A stretch of DNA of 64,000 bases, taken from positions 4,030,001-4,094,000 of the forward strand of contig NZ_CP066306.1 in the NCBI RefSeq assembly GCF_016406145.1, in the 5' to 3' direction. Source of the stretch: Pseudomonas putida (GTDB lineage Bacteria; Pseudomonadota; Gammaproteobacteria; Pseudomonadales; Pseudomonadaceae). The translations under genes and the position numbers were made by a program. Numbering within the stretch: the stretch's first letter is position 1; the number at the start of each line of letters is the position of its first letter. Under the pieces are notes generated by a model, which was not told the DNA's origin, did no database searches, and saw nothing but the letters and a program-made list of their open reading frames with translations. Shown in pieces: positions 1 to 8,847 of this stretch.

Positions 1-328
1 ATACACGCTGCTCCAGGACGGAGCACTTGAGGCCAGGCGCGCAAGCCAGTAATCTGCGCGCCCCCTCGAACAGGGCAGGATGGATCCTGCCCGCGTTTAC
101 TGACCGCTCAGTCAATGAATTCGGGCGGTTAGCCGACGTGTTGCCAGCCGGAAATACCCATTTTCAGCCGTTCAGAACGAGTCGAGCAGGAAGGTTGTAG
201 CCAATCCGGAAAGTTGGCGCAGCTCTTGCCAAACAACTGTGGCCAATCGAAAAAAGCTGACTCAAAAGACAAAAAAAGCGCCAATACCGAGCGCTGACAA
301 CAGACCAATCAAGGGAGCGACACTCGCA
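1..328. other. Leading region without a supported gene
   Basis: No convincing coding sequence is visible before the Tsx-like porin start at 329. A longer in-frame start at 239 exists but would place 30 lysine- and arginine-rich residues before a normal signal peptide, so this stretch is read as leader and promoter DNA. It contains a TetR-type palindrome at 100-115, listed separately. Confidence 0.5.
100..115. promoter_or_regulatory. RutR-like palindrome upstream of the Tsx-like porin
   Basis: CTGACCGCTCAGTCAA is an inverted repeat. It matches about 10 of the 14 defined positions of the published RutR consensus TTGACCAnnTGGTCAA. It lies about 210 bases before a nucleoside porin gene, and a RutR-like TetR gene sits at 2267. 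The binding assignment is inference. Confidence 0.35.
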
Positions 329-1111
329 ATGCGTACCATCAATAGCCTGATTCTCGCGGGCGGCCTGCTGGCCTGCGGCACCACCTACGCCGATGACCTG
401 CTGCAGTGGCAGAACAACAGCCTGACCTACCTGTGGGGCAAGAACTTCAAGGTCAACCCGGCGATCCAGCAAACCGTCACCTTCGAGCACGCCGATGGCT
501 GGAAATACGGCGACAACTTCATCTTCGTCGACAAGATCTTCTACAACGGCAAGAAGGACTCGGGTAACGGCGACAACACCTACTACGGTGAAATCAGCCC
601 GCGTCTGTCGTTCGGCAAGATCTTCGACCAGAAGCTCGCCTTCGGCCCGGTCAAGGACGTGCTGCTGGCAATGACCTATGAGTTTGGCGAGGGTGATACC
701 GAGTCCTACCTGATCGGCCCTGGCTTCGACCTGGACATCCCGGGCTTCGACTACTTCCAGCTGAACTTCTACCAGCGCACCACCGACGGCAGCCGGGCCG
801 GTGACAACGTCTGGCAGATCACACCGGTGTGGTCGTACACCATCCCTGTGGGCTCCTCCGACATCCTCATCGACGGTTTCATGGACTGGGTGGTCGACAA
901 CGACGAGAACCGCCGCGGTACCTACCAGGCCAACCTGCACTTCAACCCGCAGGTCAAATATGACCTGGGCAAGGCGCTGCATCTGGGTGAGAAGCAGTTG
1001 TATGTGGGCTTTGAGTACGACTACTGGAAGAACAAGTACGGGATCAAGGATTCCGACGGGTTCACCACCGATCAGAACACTGCAAGCTTCCTGGTCAAGG
1101 TTCACTTCTGA
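329..1111 (+). CDS. Tsx-like nucleoside-specific outer membrane channel
   Basis: This 260-residue protein has an N-terminal signal peptide (hydrophobic stretch ILAGGLLACGTTYA, cleavage near residue 22). The mature part is rich in alternating aromatic and polar residues typical of a small outer membrane beta-barrel and ends in VKVHF, a usual C-terminal Phe barrel-assembly signal. Segments such as WQNNSLTYLWGKNF and the spacing of tryptophan/tyrosine strands fit the Channel_Tsx family, which passes nucleosides across the outer membrane. The start at 329 is preferred over 239 because it begins the signal peptide. The neighbouring purine and glyoxylate genes suggest uptake of nucleosides or related compounds for catabolism. 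Confidence 0.85.
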   Translation: MRTINSLILAGGLLACGTTYADDLLQWQNNSLTYLWGKNFKVNPAIQQTVTFEHADGWKYGDNFIFVDKIFYNGKKDSGNGDNTYYGEISPRLSFGKIFDQKLAFGPVKDVLLAMTYEFGEGDTESYLIGPGFDLDIPGFDYFQLNFYQRTTDGSRAGDNVWQITPVWSYTIPVGSSDILIDGFMDWVVDNDENRRGTYQANLHFNPQVKYDLGKALHLGEKQLYVGFEYDYWKNKYGIKDSDGFTTDQNTASFLVKVHF

Positions 1112-1115
1112 TCCT

Positions 1116-1210
1116 GGGGGCTGCTGTGCAGCCCCATCGCGACACAAGGCCGCTCCTGCAATGATCGCCGTAGGAGCGGCCTTGTGTCGCGAAGGGCCGC
1201 AAAGCGGCCC
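1116..1210. repeat. REP-type inverted pair (bidirectional hairpin)
   Basis: Two inverted copies of a core CGACACAAGGCCGCTCCT / AGGAGCGGCCTTGTGTCG are flanked by short GC stems (GGGCTGCTGTGCAGCCC and GGCCGCAAAGCGGCC). It lies between two convergent genes, so it may also act as a bidirectional terminator. Confidence 0.85.
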
Positions 1211-1219
1211 AATTCACCT

Positions 1220-2134
1220 TCATCGAGCCGGGCGCAGCACTCGCCACAACTTGCCAAATCCACTGACCACCGCTAACACCACGGCCCCCGCAACAATCCC
1301 CACCCCACCATTGAGCAACGCTCCAGTAAGCGCCCCACCCCGCCCTTCACTGAACGCCTCGATGGCATGATGCAGCGGCGCAACACCGTGCACCAGAATC
1401 CCGCCACCTACCAGGAACATCGCCGCAGTCCCGATCACCGACAGGCTCTTCATCATGTAAGGCGCCGCCCGTAGAATGCCGTTGCCCACCACCTGGGCCG
1501 CTTTCGAGGCTTTCTGAGTCATCCACAAGCCCAGGTCATCTAGCTTGACGATACCGCCCACCAACCCATAGACACCCACGGTCATGACGATCGCAATGCC
1601 CGACAGCACGACGATCTGCTGAGTCAGCGGCGCATCGGCCACAGTGCCCAAGGTGATGGCGATGATTTCTGCCGAAAGGATGAAGTCGGTGCGCACCGCC
1701 CCCTTGATCTTGGTCTTCTCGAAGGCCACCAGGTCGACGTTCGCATCGGCAACGGCTTCGCTGCGCGCACTGTGCTCGGCAGCATCCTCCTCCTTGCTGT
1801 GCAAGAACTTGTGTGCCAGCTTTTCGAAGCCTTCGAAACACAGGTAGGCGCCACCAATCATCAGCAACGGCGTCACCGCCCATGGGATGAACGCGCTGAT
1901 CAGCAGCGCCGCCGGCACCAGGATCGCCTTGTTGACGAACGAGCCCTTGGCCACCGCCCACACCACCGGGATCTCGCGCTCGGCGCGCACACCGGTGACC
2001 TGCTGGGCGTTGAGTGCCAGGTCGTCGCCCAGCACACCCGCGGTTTTCTTCGCCGCAACCTTGGTCATCAACGAGACATCGTCAAGTACCGTAGCAATGT
2101 CGTCGATCAGTACCAGTAAACTGCTTCCTGCCAT
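1220..2134 (-). CDS. DUF808 family (YedI-like) inner membrane protein
   Basis: This 304-residue protein begins [19 protein letters not shown] and has several hydrophobic membrane segments, including [20 protein letters not shown] and a glycine-rich C-terminal segment. The N-terminal pattern and length match the DUF808/YedI family of inner membrane proteins, whose biochemical role is not established. It is convergent with the Tsx-like porin and divergent from the TetR gene that follows, with about 130 bases between the two starts. No function can be deduced from context beyond membrane location. Confidence 0.85.
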   Translation of the reverse strand: MAGSSLLVLIDDIATVLDDVSLMTKVAAKKTAGVLGDDLALNAQQVTGVRAEREIPVVWAVAKGSFVNKAILVPAALLISAFIPWAVTPLLMIGGAYLCFEGFEKLAHKFLHSKEEDAAEHSARSEAVADANVDLVAFEKTKIKGAVRTDFILSAEIIAITLGTVADAPLTQQIVVLSGIAIVMTVGVYGLVGGIVKLDDLGLWMTQKASKAAQVVGNGILRAAPYMMKSLSVIGTAAMFLVGGGILVHGVAPLHHAIEAFSEGRGGALTGALLNGGVGIVAGAVVLAVVSGFGKLWRVLRPAR

Positions 2135-2266
2135 GTCTGCCTGTTTCCCGTGAAATGAATGGGCCGGAGTCTAGCCCAAAGTCGCTGCCTTGAGCCCCCC
2201 TCGGGCCCGGTGCTACCATGCCCGATCCCTCTTAGAGGTGGCCAGACACGAGGAAGATCCCTGACC

Positions 2267-2878
2267 ATGAGCACCATTCGCGAGCGCAACAAGGAACTGA
2301 TCCTGCGCGCGGCCAGCGAGGAATTCGCCGACAAGGGCTTCGCCGCCACCAAGACCAGCGATATCGCGGCCAAGGCCGGCCTGCCCAAGCCGAACGTGTA
2401 CTACTACTTCAAGTCCAAGGACAACCTCTACCGCGAGGTCCTGGAGAGCATCATCGCGCCGATCATGCAGGCGTCCACGCCGTTCAATGCCGACGGCGAC
2501 CCCAAGGAAGTGCTGAGTTCGTACATCCGCTCGAAGATCCGCATTTCGCGCGACCTGCCGCATGCCTCGAAGGTGTTCGCCAGCGAGATCATGCACGGTG
2601 CGCCGCACCTCTCGCCCAACCAGGTGGAACAGCTCAACGAGCAGGCACGCCACAACATCGAGTGCATCGAGCGCTGGATCGAGCGCGGGCAGATTGCCAA
2701 GGTCGACGCGCACCACCTGATGTTCAGCATCTGGGCGGCAACTCAGACCTATGCCGATTTCGACTGGCAAATTTCGGTGATCACCGGCAAGGCCAAGCTG
2801 GCCGACAGTGATTACGAAGCAGCAGCCGAAACCATCATTCGGCTGGTGCTCAAAGGCTGTGAGCCCGAGGCGGCCTGA
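2267..2878 (+). CDS. TetR-family regulator with RutR-like C-terminal domain
   Basis: This 203-residue protein has an N-terminal TetR helix-turn-helix (about residues 10-55, with TSDIAAKAGLPKPNVYYYFKS as the recognition region). The C-terminal domain resembles E. coli RutR, with matching stretches SRDLPHASKVFASEIMHGAP and FSIWAATQTYADFDWQ. The start at 2267 follows a GAGGAAGA ribosome-binding site. An upstream in-frame start at 2159 would add 36 low-complexity residues and is rejected. RutR senses uracil and controls pyrimidine use and related genes, so a nucleobase-type ligand is plausible here. It is next to a purine/glyoxylate gene block. Candidate RutR-like boxes lie at 100-115, 22057 and 22099. 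Confidence 0.85.
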   Translation: MSTIRERNKELILRAASEEFADKGFAATKTSDIAAKAGLPKPNVYYYFKSKDNLYREVLESIIAPIMQASTPFNADGDPKEVLSSYIRSKIRISRDLPHASKVFASEIMHGAPHLSPNQVEQLNEQARHNIECIERWIERGQIAKVDAHHLMFSIWAATQTYADFDWQISVITGKAKLADSDYEAAAETIIRLVLKGCEPEAA

Positions 2879-2887
2879 CAAGGCCAG

Positions 2888-2995
2888 TGGGACTGCTCTG
2901 CAGCCCTATCGCGACACAAGGCCGCTCCTACAAGAGATTGGGTAACCTCTGTAGGAGCGGCCTCGTGTCGCGAAAGGGCCGCAACGCGGCCCCGG
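2888..2995. repeat. REP-type inverted pair
   Basis: Inverted cores TCGCGACACAAGGCCGCTCC and GGAGCGGCCTCGTGTCGCGA are flanked by GC stems. It sits between the convergent TetR and GlcG-like genes. Confidence 0.85.
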
Positions 2996-3007
2996 CAATT
3001 TAAAGCC

Positions 3008-3448
3008 TTACGCAGCTACACCCGCATCCGCCGTCAACCCCGCCTCTTCGATCGCACTGATTGCACACTGCTCGTCGATATCCGACGTATCGCCGCTGAT
3101 CCCTACCGCACCCAGCACCTTGCCGTCCTGATCGCGAATCAGCACGCCACCTGGCGCCGGCACCACCGGCCGCTCACCCACACCATTCAACGCAGCAAAA
3201 AACGCCGGCCGCTGCTGCGCATCCAGCGCCAGCAAGCGCGAGCCCTTGCCCAGGGCAATCGCGCCCCAGGCCTTGCCCGTGGCCACCTCAGGGCGAATCA
3301 GGCTGGCGCCATCTTCGCGCTGCAGGGCCAGCACATGCCCACCGGCATCCAGCACCACCACCGTCAACGGCGCAGCATTGATCTTGCGGCCCGCCGCCAG
3401 CGCTGCGTTCACCAGGCTGACAGCGACTTTCAGGTTCAAAGCGTTCAT
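3008..3448 (-). CDS. GlcG/HbpS family (DUF336) protein
   Basis: This is a 146-residue protein of the small heme- or cofactor-binding GlcG/HbpS family. It has the characteristic alternating segments MNALNLKVAVSLVNAALAAG, LTVVVLDAGGHVLALQREDG and GVLIRDQDGKVLGAVGISG. It is divergent from gcl, with 257 bases between the starts, and these contain two TTGTATACAA boxes. Family members are often encoded with glycolate/glyoxylate genes, but their biochemical role is unsettled. Co-regulation with gcl is inferred from the shared intergenic boxes. Confidence 0.85.
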   Translation of the reverse strand: MNALNLKVAVSLVNAALAAGRKINAAPLTVVVLDAGGHVLALQREDGASLIRPEVATGKAWGAIALGKGSRLLALDAQQRPAFFAALNGVGERPVVPAPGGVLIRDQDGKVLGAVGISGDTSDIDEQCAISAIEEAGLTADAGVAA

Positions 3449-3530
3449 GGAAAGGTCCTCTTCTTGTTGTGAGAAGCCCGGAGGGCAGTTGAAAATCGAT
3501 CATTCAAATAGAACACAACTGCAATCACTT

Positions 3531-3540
3531 TTGTATACAA
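3531..3540. promoter_or_regulatory. TTGTATACAA operator-like box 1 (gcl / GlcG-like divergent region)
   Basis: A perfect 10-base palindrome, also present at 3671, 22228 and 37343. GntR-family repressors commonly bind such AT-centred palindromes, but the cognate regulator cannot be named from this window. Confidence 0.55.
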
Positions 3541-3670
3541 TAAATTGAAACGATCGTATGCGATGACGCAAATCGCCGTTTTCATGGGCGCTCGGACGAA
3601 AGCAACCTCCCCCGATGAAAACCCATTGACCTGAACCGCCAGCCGTGAATACACTCTGGCACAAAGCAAG

Positions 3671-3680
3671 TTGTATACAA
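3671..3680. promoter_or_regulatory. TTGTATACAA operator-like box 2, upstream of gcl
   Basis: The second perfect copy of the palindrome, 140 bases from box 1 and 26 bases before the gcl start codon, a position suited to repression. The 140-base spacing between the boxes would allow a repression loop. Confidence 0.6.
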
Positions 3681-3705
3681 TTACAAAATCGATGAGGCAC
3701 AACCC

Positions 3706-5481
3706 ATGAGCAAAATGAGAGCAATCGATGCAGCCGTTCTGGTCATGCGCCGTGAAGGTGTAGATACCGCGTTCGGCATCCCAGGGGCTGCCATCAACCC
3801 GTTGTACTCGGCCCTGAAAAAAGTCGGTGGCATCGATCACGTCCTCGCTCGTCACGTTGAAGGCGCCTCGCACATGGCCGAGGGTTACACCCGCGCCAAC
3901 CCAGGCAACATCGGCGTGTGCATCGGCACCTCCGGCCCCGCCGGCACCGACATGGTCACCGGCCTGTACAGCGCATCGGCCGACTCCATCCCGATTCTCT
4001 GCATCACTGGCCAGGCGCCACGTGCCCGTCTGCACAAGGAAGACTTCCAGGCTGTCGACATCACCAGCATCGTCAAGCCCGTCACCAAGTGGGCGACCAC
4101 CGTTCTGGAACCAGGCCAAGTGCCTTATGCCTTCCAGAAAGCCTTCTACGAAATGCGTACCGGCCGCCCAGGCCCTGTGTTGATCGACCTGCCGTTCGAC
4201 GTGCAGATGGCCGAAATCGAGTTCGACATCGACGCCTACGAGCCGCTGGCCGTCAACAAGCCCTGCGCCACTCGCGTGCAGGCTGAAAAAGCCCTGGCCC
4301 TGCTCAACGACGCCGAGCGCCCACTGCTGGTGGCCGGTGGCGGCATCATCAACGCCGACGCCAGCGACAAGCTGGTGGAGTTCGCCGAACTGACCGGCGT
4401 GCCAGTCATCCCGACCCTGATGGGCTGGGGCACCATCCCGGACGACCACGCCCAGATGGTCGGCATGGTCGGCCTGCAGACCTCGCACCGCTACGGCAAC
4501 GCCACCCTGCTCAAGTCCGACCTGGTGTTCGGTATCGGTAACCGTTGGGCCAACCGTCACACCGGTTCCGTTGACGTTTACACCGAAGGCCGCAAATTCG
4601 TTCACGTCGACATCGAGCCTACCCAGATCGGCCGCGTGTTCACTCCTGACCTGGGTATCGTTTCCGATGCAGGCCTGGCGCTGGACGTGTTCATCGAAGT
4701 GGCCCGCGAGTGGAAAGCCGCCGGCAAGCTGCAGTGCCGCAAAGCCTGGCTGGAAGACTGCCAGCAGCGTAAATCGAGCCTGCAGCGCAAGACCCACTTC
4801 GACAACGTACCGGTCAAGCCGCAGCGCGTTTACGAAGAGATGAACCAGGTGTTCGGCAAGGACACCTGCTACGTCAGCACCATTGGCCTGTCGCAAATCG
4901 CCGGCGCGCAGTTCCTGCACGTATACAAGCCACGCCACTGGATCAACTGTGGCCAGGCCGGCCCGCTCGGCTGGACCATCCCGGCGGCACTGGGTGTGGT
5001 CAAGGCCGACCCGAAACGCAAGGTTGTGGCGCTGTCGGGTGACTACGACTTCCAGTTCATGATCGAAGAGCTGGCCGTGGGCGCGCAGTTCAACCTGCCG
5101 TACGTACACGTGCTGGTGAACAACGCCTACCTGGGCCTGATCCGTCAGGCGCAGCGTGGCTTCGACATGGATTACTGTGTACAACTGGCGTTCGAGAACA
5201 TCAACTCCACCGACGCCGCCACCTACGGTGTCGATCACGTCGCCGTGGTCGAAGGCTTGGGCTGCAAGGCCATCCGTGTCTTCGAGCCGGGTGAAATTGC
5301 CCCGGCACTGCTCAAGGCACAGAAGATGGCCGAAGAGTTCCGAGTACCGGTCGTGGTGGAAGTGATTCTGGAGCGTGTGACCAACATTTCCATGGGCACC
5401 GAGATCAACGCGGTCAACGAGTTCGAAGACCTGGCTCTGGTCGGCAACGACGCGCCAACCGCCATCTCGATGCTGGACTGA
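3706..5481 (+). CDS. gcl: Glyoxylate carboligase (tartronate-semialdehyde synthase)
   Basis: This 591-residue thiamine-diphosphate enzyme condenses two glyoxylates to tartronate semialdehyde and CO2. The N-terminal pyrimidine-binding domain contains [17 protein letters not shown], in which Val51 stands where most ThDP enzymes have the catalytic glutamate. This is the known signature of Gcl. A central Rossmann-like domain follows, then the C-terminal diphosphate-binding domain with [10 protein letters not shown] near residue 445. It is first in the operon-like series gcl-hyi-glxR-ttuD-pykF, and two TTGTATACAA boxes lie upstream. The product is reduced by GlxR. Family assignment is very secure. 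Confidence 0.97.
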   Translation: MSKMRAIDAAVLVMRREGVDTAFGIPGAAINPLYSALKKVGGIDHVLARHVEGASHMAEGYTRANPGNIGVCIGTSGPAGTDMVTGLYSASADSIPILCITGQAPRARLHKEDFQAVDITSIVKPVTKWATTVLEPGQVPYAFQKAFYEMRTGRPGPVLIDLPFDVQMAEIEFDIDAYEPLAVNKPCATRVQAEKALALLNDAERPLLVAGGGIINADASDKLVEFAELTGVPVIPTLMGWGTIPDDHAQMVGMVGLQTSHRYGNATLLKSDLVFGIGNRWANRHTGSVDVYTEGRKFVHVDIEPTQIGRVFTPDLGIVSDAGLALDVFIEVAREWKAAGKLQCRKAWLEDCQQRKSSLQRKTHFDNVPVKPQRVYEEMNQVFGKDTCYVSTIGLSQIAGAQFLHVYKPRHWINCGQAGPLGWTIPAALGVVKADPKRKVVALSGDYDFQFMIEELAVGAQFNLPYVHVLVNNAYLGLIRQAQRGFDMDYCVQLAFENINSTDAATYGVDHVAVVEGLGCKAIRVFEPGEIAPALLKAQKMAEEFRVPVVVEVILERVTNISMGTEINAVNEFEDLALVGNDAPTAISMLD

Positions 5482-5490
5482 TCGCCTGAC

Positions 5491-5527
5491 GCCCCCGTGC
5501 TGCGCCCTACCTGAGGGCGCCGGGGGC
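5491..5527 (+). other. Nested GC hairpin between gcl and hyi
   Basis: An outer stem GCCCCCG/CGGGGGC and an inner stem GCGCCCT/AGGGCGC form a strong hairpin without a T-tract. It may stabilise or process the gcl transcript rather than terminate it. Confidence 0.55.
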
Positions 5528-5549
5528 CTTCATCGCAAGGAGACACATC

Positions 5550-6332
5550 ATGCCTCGCTTCGCTGCCAACCTGTCCATGCTGTTCACCGAACAGGACTTC
5601 CTGGCCCGCTTCAAGGCTGCCGCCGATGCTGGTTTCAGCGGCGTCGAATACCTCTTCCCGTACGACTTCAGCGCTGCCGAAATCAAGCAGCAGCTCGACG
5701 CCCACGGCCTGACCCAGGTGCTTTTCAACCTGCCGGCCGGTGATTGGGGCAAAGGTGAGCGCGGAATCGCCTGCCATCCCGACCGCGTCGAAGAATTCCG
5801 CGCCGGTGTCGACAAGGCCATCGAATACGCCAAGGTGCTGGGCAACACCCAGGTCAACTGCCTGGCCGGCATTCGCCCCCAAGGCCTGCAGTGCGCCGAC
5901 GTGCGCAAGACTTTCGTCGACAACCTGAAGTTCGCCGCCGACAAGCTCAAAGCCGCTGGCATTCGCCTGGTCATGGAAATGATCAACACCCGCGACATCC
6001 CGGGCTTCTACCTGAACACTACCCGGCAGGCCCTGGAAATCCAGGCCGAAGTGGGCAGCGACAACCTGTTCCTGCAGTACGACATCTACCACATGCAGAT
6101 CATGGAAGGTGACCTGGCTCGCACCATGGAAGCCAACCTGAAACTGATCAACCACATCCAGCTGGCCGACAACCCGGGCCGTAACGAGCCGGGCACCGGC
6201 GAAATCAACTACCGCTTCCTGTTCGAACACCTGGACCGCATCGGTTACCAGGGTTGGGTAGGCGCGGAGTACAAGCCGCTGACCACCACCGAAGCAGGCC
6301 TGGGCTGGCTGAAGACACACAACGCAATCTAA
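5550..6332 (+). CDS. hyi: Hydroxypyruvate isomerase
   Basis: This 260-residue TIM-barrel enzyme of the AP-endonuclease-2 fold interconverts hydroxypyruvate and tartronate semialdehyde. The two expected catalytic glutamates are visible at about Glu143 (VMEMINTRDIPG) and Glu240 (WVGAEYKP), and a metal-site segment YDIYHMQIMEGD lies between them. The length matches the E. coli enzyme. The start is preceded by GCAAGGAGACACATC, a good ribosome-binding site. It lies directly after gcl, as in other glyoxylate operons. Confidence 0.95.
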   Translation: MPRFAANLSMLFTEQDFLARFKAAADAGFSGVEYLFPYDFSAAEIKQQLDAHGLTQVLFNLPAGDWGKGERGIACHPDRVEEFRAGVDKAIEYAKVLGNTQVNCLAGIRPQGLQCADVRKTFVDNLKFAADKLKAAGIRLVMEMINTRDIPGFYLNTTRQALEIQAEVGSDNLFLQYDIYHMQIMEGDLARTMEANLKLINHIQLADNPGRNEPGTGEINYRFLFEHLDRIGYQGWVGAEYKPLTTTEAGLGWLKTHNAI

Positions 6333-6350
6333 GAACGCTCGCAGAACCTG

Positions 6351-6470
6351 CTGCAGGGGCGACCTTGTGTCGCGAAGGGCTACAAAGCACCCCCGGCAGA
6401 TTTCCTGCGTAACTGAGATCGAGGGGCCGCTGCGCGCCCCTTCGCGACACAAGGCCGCCCCTACAGGGGG
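6351..6470. repeat. REP-type inverted pair within the gcl operon
   Basis: Degenerate inverted cores CCTTGTGTCGCGAAGGG and CCCTTCGCGACACAAGG separated by about 60 bases. It lies in the hyi-glxR gap, where it could modulate downstream expression. Confidence 0.75.
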
Positions 6471-6512
6471 CCGGGTCGCCTGCTCACATAAATATAAAAG
6501 AGGTAATTTCTC

Positions 6513-7406
6513 ATGGCTAAAATCGGTTTCCTCGGCACCGGCATCATGGGCAAGCCCATGGCTCAGAACCTGCAAAAAGCAGGTCACAGCATTTTCGTTT
6601 CCACCCACCACGAGGCCGCACCGGCTGACCTGATCGCCGCTGGCGCAGTGGCGCTGGCCAACCCGAAAGAGGTTGCCCAGGAAGCCGAGTTCATCATCGT
6701 CATGGTGCCGGACACCCCGCAGGTCGAAAGCGTTCTGTTCGGTGAAAACGGCGTCGCCGAAGGTGTAGGCCCGAACAAGGTGGTGATCGACATGAGCTCG
6801 ATCTCCCCGACCGCCACCAAAGTCTTTGCCGAGAAGATCAAGGCCAATGGCGCCGCCTATCTGGACGCGCCAGTGTCCGGTGGTGAAGTCGGTGCCAAGG
6901 CCGCGACCCTGAGCATCATGGTCGGTGGCTGCCCGAACGCCTTCGAACGCGCCCTGCCGCTGTTCGAAGCCATGGGCAAGAACATCACCCGCGTCGGCGG
7001 CAACGGTGACGGCCAGACCGCCAAGGTCGCCAACCAGATCATCGTCGCCCTGAACATCCAGGCCGTCAGTGAAGCCCTGCTGTTCGCGGCCAAGAACGGC
7101 GCAGACCCTGCCAAGGTGCGTGAAGCGCTGATGGGCGGCTTCGCCTCCTCGAAGATCCTCGAAGTGCATGCCGAGCGCATGATCAAAGGTACCTTCGACC
7201 CAGGCTTCCGCATCAACCTGCACCAGAAAGACCTGAACCTGGCCCTGCAAGGCGCCAAGGAGCTGGGCATCAACCTGCCCAACACCTCCAACGCCCAGCA
7301 AGTGTTCAGCACCTGCGTGGCACTGGGCGGCGGCAACTGGGACCACTCGGCGCTGATCAAAGGCCTGGAGCACATGGCCAACTTCTCGATCCGCGGCGAG
7401 AAATAA
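6513..7406 (+). CDS. glxR: Tartronate semialdehyde reductase (2-hydroxy-3-oxopropionate reductase)
   Basis: This 297-residue NAD(P)-dependent beta-hydroxyacid dehydrogenase reduces tartronate semialdehyde to D-glycerate. It begins with a Rossmann dinucleotide site (IGFLGTGIMGKPMAQNL), carries the substrate-binding DAPVSGGEVGA motif near residues 118-128, and contains the catalytic-lysine region GQTAKVANQIIVALN near residues 168-182. The ribosome-binding site AAAGAGGTAA precedes the start. Position after hyi supports GlxR rather than another 3-hydroxyacid dehydrogenase. Confidence 0.95.
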   Translation: MAKIGFLGTGIMGKPMAQNLQKAGHSIFVSTHHEAAPADLIAAGAVALANPKEVAQEAEFIIVMVPDTPQVESVLFGENGVAEGVGPNKVVIDMSSISPTATKVFAEKIKANGAAYLDAPVSGGEVGAKAATLSIMVGGCPNAFERALPLFEAMGKNITRVGGNGDGQTAKVANQIIVALNIQAVSEALLFAAKNGADPAKVREALMGGFASSKILEVHAERMIKGTFDPGFRINLHQKDLNLALQGAKELGINLPNTSNAQQVFSTCVALGGGNWDHSALIKGLEHMANFSIRGEK

Positions 7407-7479
7407 GCTTCAAGCTGTAAGCCTCGAGCGGCAAGCAAAAGCAGGTCTGCTTTTACTTGCGGCTTGTAGCTTGAAGCTT
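7405..7479. repeat. Long imperfect inverted repeat after glxR
   Basis: AAGCTTCAAGCTGTAAGCC is repeated in inverted form as GGCTTGTAGCTTGAAGCTT about 40 bases later. The stem starts inside the glxR stop codon. This type differs from the CGACACAAGG REP family and forms a large stem-loop in the transcript. Confidence 0.7.
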
Positions 7480-7493
7480 GCAGCTCTGGGGAC

Positions 7494-7537
7494 CGCCCCT
7501 GGTTCGGCCTGCACGGAGGCAGTTCCAGGGGCGTTTT
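7494..7537 (+). terminator. Intrinsic terminator/attenuator between glxR and ttuD
   Basis: The stem CGCCCCTGG / CCAGGGGCG is followed at once by TTTT. Because ttuD starts 36 bases downstream, it may uncouple gcl-hyi-glxR from ttuD-pykF or allow partial read-through. Confidence 0.65.
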
Positions 7538-7572
7538 CGATTCTGCAGAACAACAATAATTGGGAGCCTGCC

Positions 7573-8847
7573 ATGTCGGTCGATCCGCAAAAACTTCTCC
7601 GCGACCTGTTCGACACAGCCATCGCTGCCGCCCACCCCCGTCAAGTCCTCGAACCCTACCTGCCCGCCGACCGTAGCGGCCGGGTCATCGTCATCGGCGC
7701 CGGCAAAGCCGCAGCGGCCATGGCCGAAGTGGTCGAGAAGAGCTGGCAGGGTGAAGTGTCCGGGCTGGTGGTCACACGTTACGGTCATGGCGCCAACTGC
7801 CAGAAGATCGAAGTGGTCGAAGCCGCCCACCCGGTCCCCGACGCCGCTGGTCTGGCCGTGGCCAAACGTGTGCTGGAACTGGTCAGCAACCTGAACGAAG
7901 ACGACCGCGTCATCTTCCTGCTCTCCGGTGGTGGTTCGGCCCTGCTGGCGCTGCCAGCCGAAGGCCTGACCCTGGCCGACAAGCAACAGATCAACAAGGC
8001 ACTGCTCAAGTCCGGCGCTACCATCGGCGAGATGAACTGTGTGCGCAAGCACCTCTCGGCGATCAAGGGCGGCCGCCTGGCCAAAGCCTGCTGGCCCGCC
8101 ACTGTCTACACCTATGCCATTTCCGATGTGCCCGGCGATCTGGCTACGGTCATCGCCTCCGGCCCCACCGTGGCCGACCCGAGCACCTCGGCCGATGCCC
8201 TGGCGATCCTCAAGCGCTACAACATCGAAGCGCCCAAGGCCGTCATCGACTGGCTCAACAACCCCGCCTCAGAAACCGTCAAGGCCGATGACCCGGCCCT
8301 GGCCCGCAGCCACTTCCAGCTGATAGCCAAGCCCCAGCAATCGCTTGAAGCCGCTGCAGTGCAAGCCCGCCAGGCCGGCTTCAGCCCGCTGATCCTCGGC
8401 GACCTAGAGGGTGAATCGCGCGAAGTGGCCAAGGTGCATGCCGGTATCACCCGGCAGATCGTCCAGCACGGGCAGCCGCTGAAGGCGCCTTGCGTGATCC
8501 TTTCTGGCGGCGAAACCACTGTCACCGTACGCGGCAATGGCCGTGGCGGGCGCAATGCGGAGTTTTTGCTCAGCCTCACCGAAAGCCTCAAGGGCCTGCC
8601 GGGCGTGTACGCCCTGGCTGGTGATACCGATGGCATCGATGGCTCGGAAGAAAACGCCGGCGCCTACATGACGCCAGACAGCTTTGCCCGCGCCGAGGCA
8701 CTGGGCCTGTCGGCCAGTGACGAGCTGGACAACAACAACGGCTACGGCTATTTCGCCGCACTCGATGCGCTGATCGTCACTGAACCGACCCGCACCAACG
8801 TCAACGACTTCCGCGCCATCCTGATCCTTGAGACTGCACAATCATGA
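7573..8847 (+). CDS. ttuD: Glycerate 2-kinase / hydroxypyruvate reductase-type MOFRL protein
   Basis: This 424-residue protein belongs to the glycerate-kinase (MOFRL) family, often annotated TtuD hydroxypyruvate reductase. Visible motifs are IGAGKAAAAMAEVVE (residues 38-52), the phosphate-handling loop LLSGGGSALLALP, and the C-terminal MOFRL segment with ILSGGETTVTVRGNGRGGRN and GDTDGIDGSEENAGA. The start at 7573 follows TTGGGAGCC, and a longer start at 7471 crosses the terminator region and is rejected. In this operon, phosphorylating glycerate to 2-phosphoglycerate fits better than a reductase role because GlxR already makes glycerate. That is inference; the historical name is kept. Confidence 0.9.
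   Translation: MSVDPQKLLRDLFDTAIAAAHPRQVLEPYLPADRSGRVIVIGAGKAAAAMAEVVEKSWQGEVSGLVVTRYGHGANCQKIEVVEAAHPVPDAAGLAVAKRVLELVSNLNEDDRVIFLLSGGGSALLALPAEGLTLADKQQINKALLKSGATIGEMNCVRKHLSAIKGGRLAKACWPATVYTYAISDVPGDLATVIASGPTVADPSTSADALAILKRYNIEAPKAVIDWLNNPASETVKADDPALARSHFQLIAKPQQSLEAAAVQARQAGFSPLILGDLEGESREVAKVHAGITRQIVQHGQPLKAPCVILSGGETTVTVRGNGRGGRNAEFLLSLTESLKGLPGVYALAGDTDGIDGSEENAGAYMTPDSFARAEALGLSASDELDNNNGYGYFAALDALIVTEPTRTNVNDFRAILILETAQS

Noticed and set aside
164..1147. Long open frame antisense to the Tsx-like porin
   Set aside because: It has a low-complexity Val/Asp-rich translation and mirrors the porin frame, so it is a GC-rich shadow.
3657..3672. TGGCACAAAGCAAGTT before gcl as a sigma-54 promoter
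   Set aside because: The -24 part looks good but the -12 part lacks the essential GC at the right spacing.
3445..5238. 597-codon frame antisense to gcl
   Set aside because: It covers the gcl gene on the other strand, shows no protein-family features and is a typical shadow in high-GC DNA.
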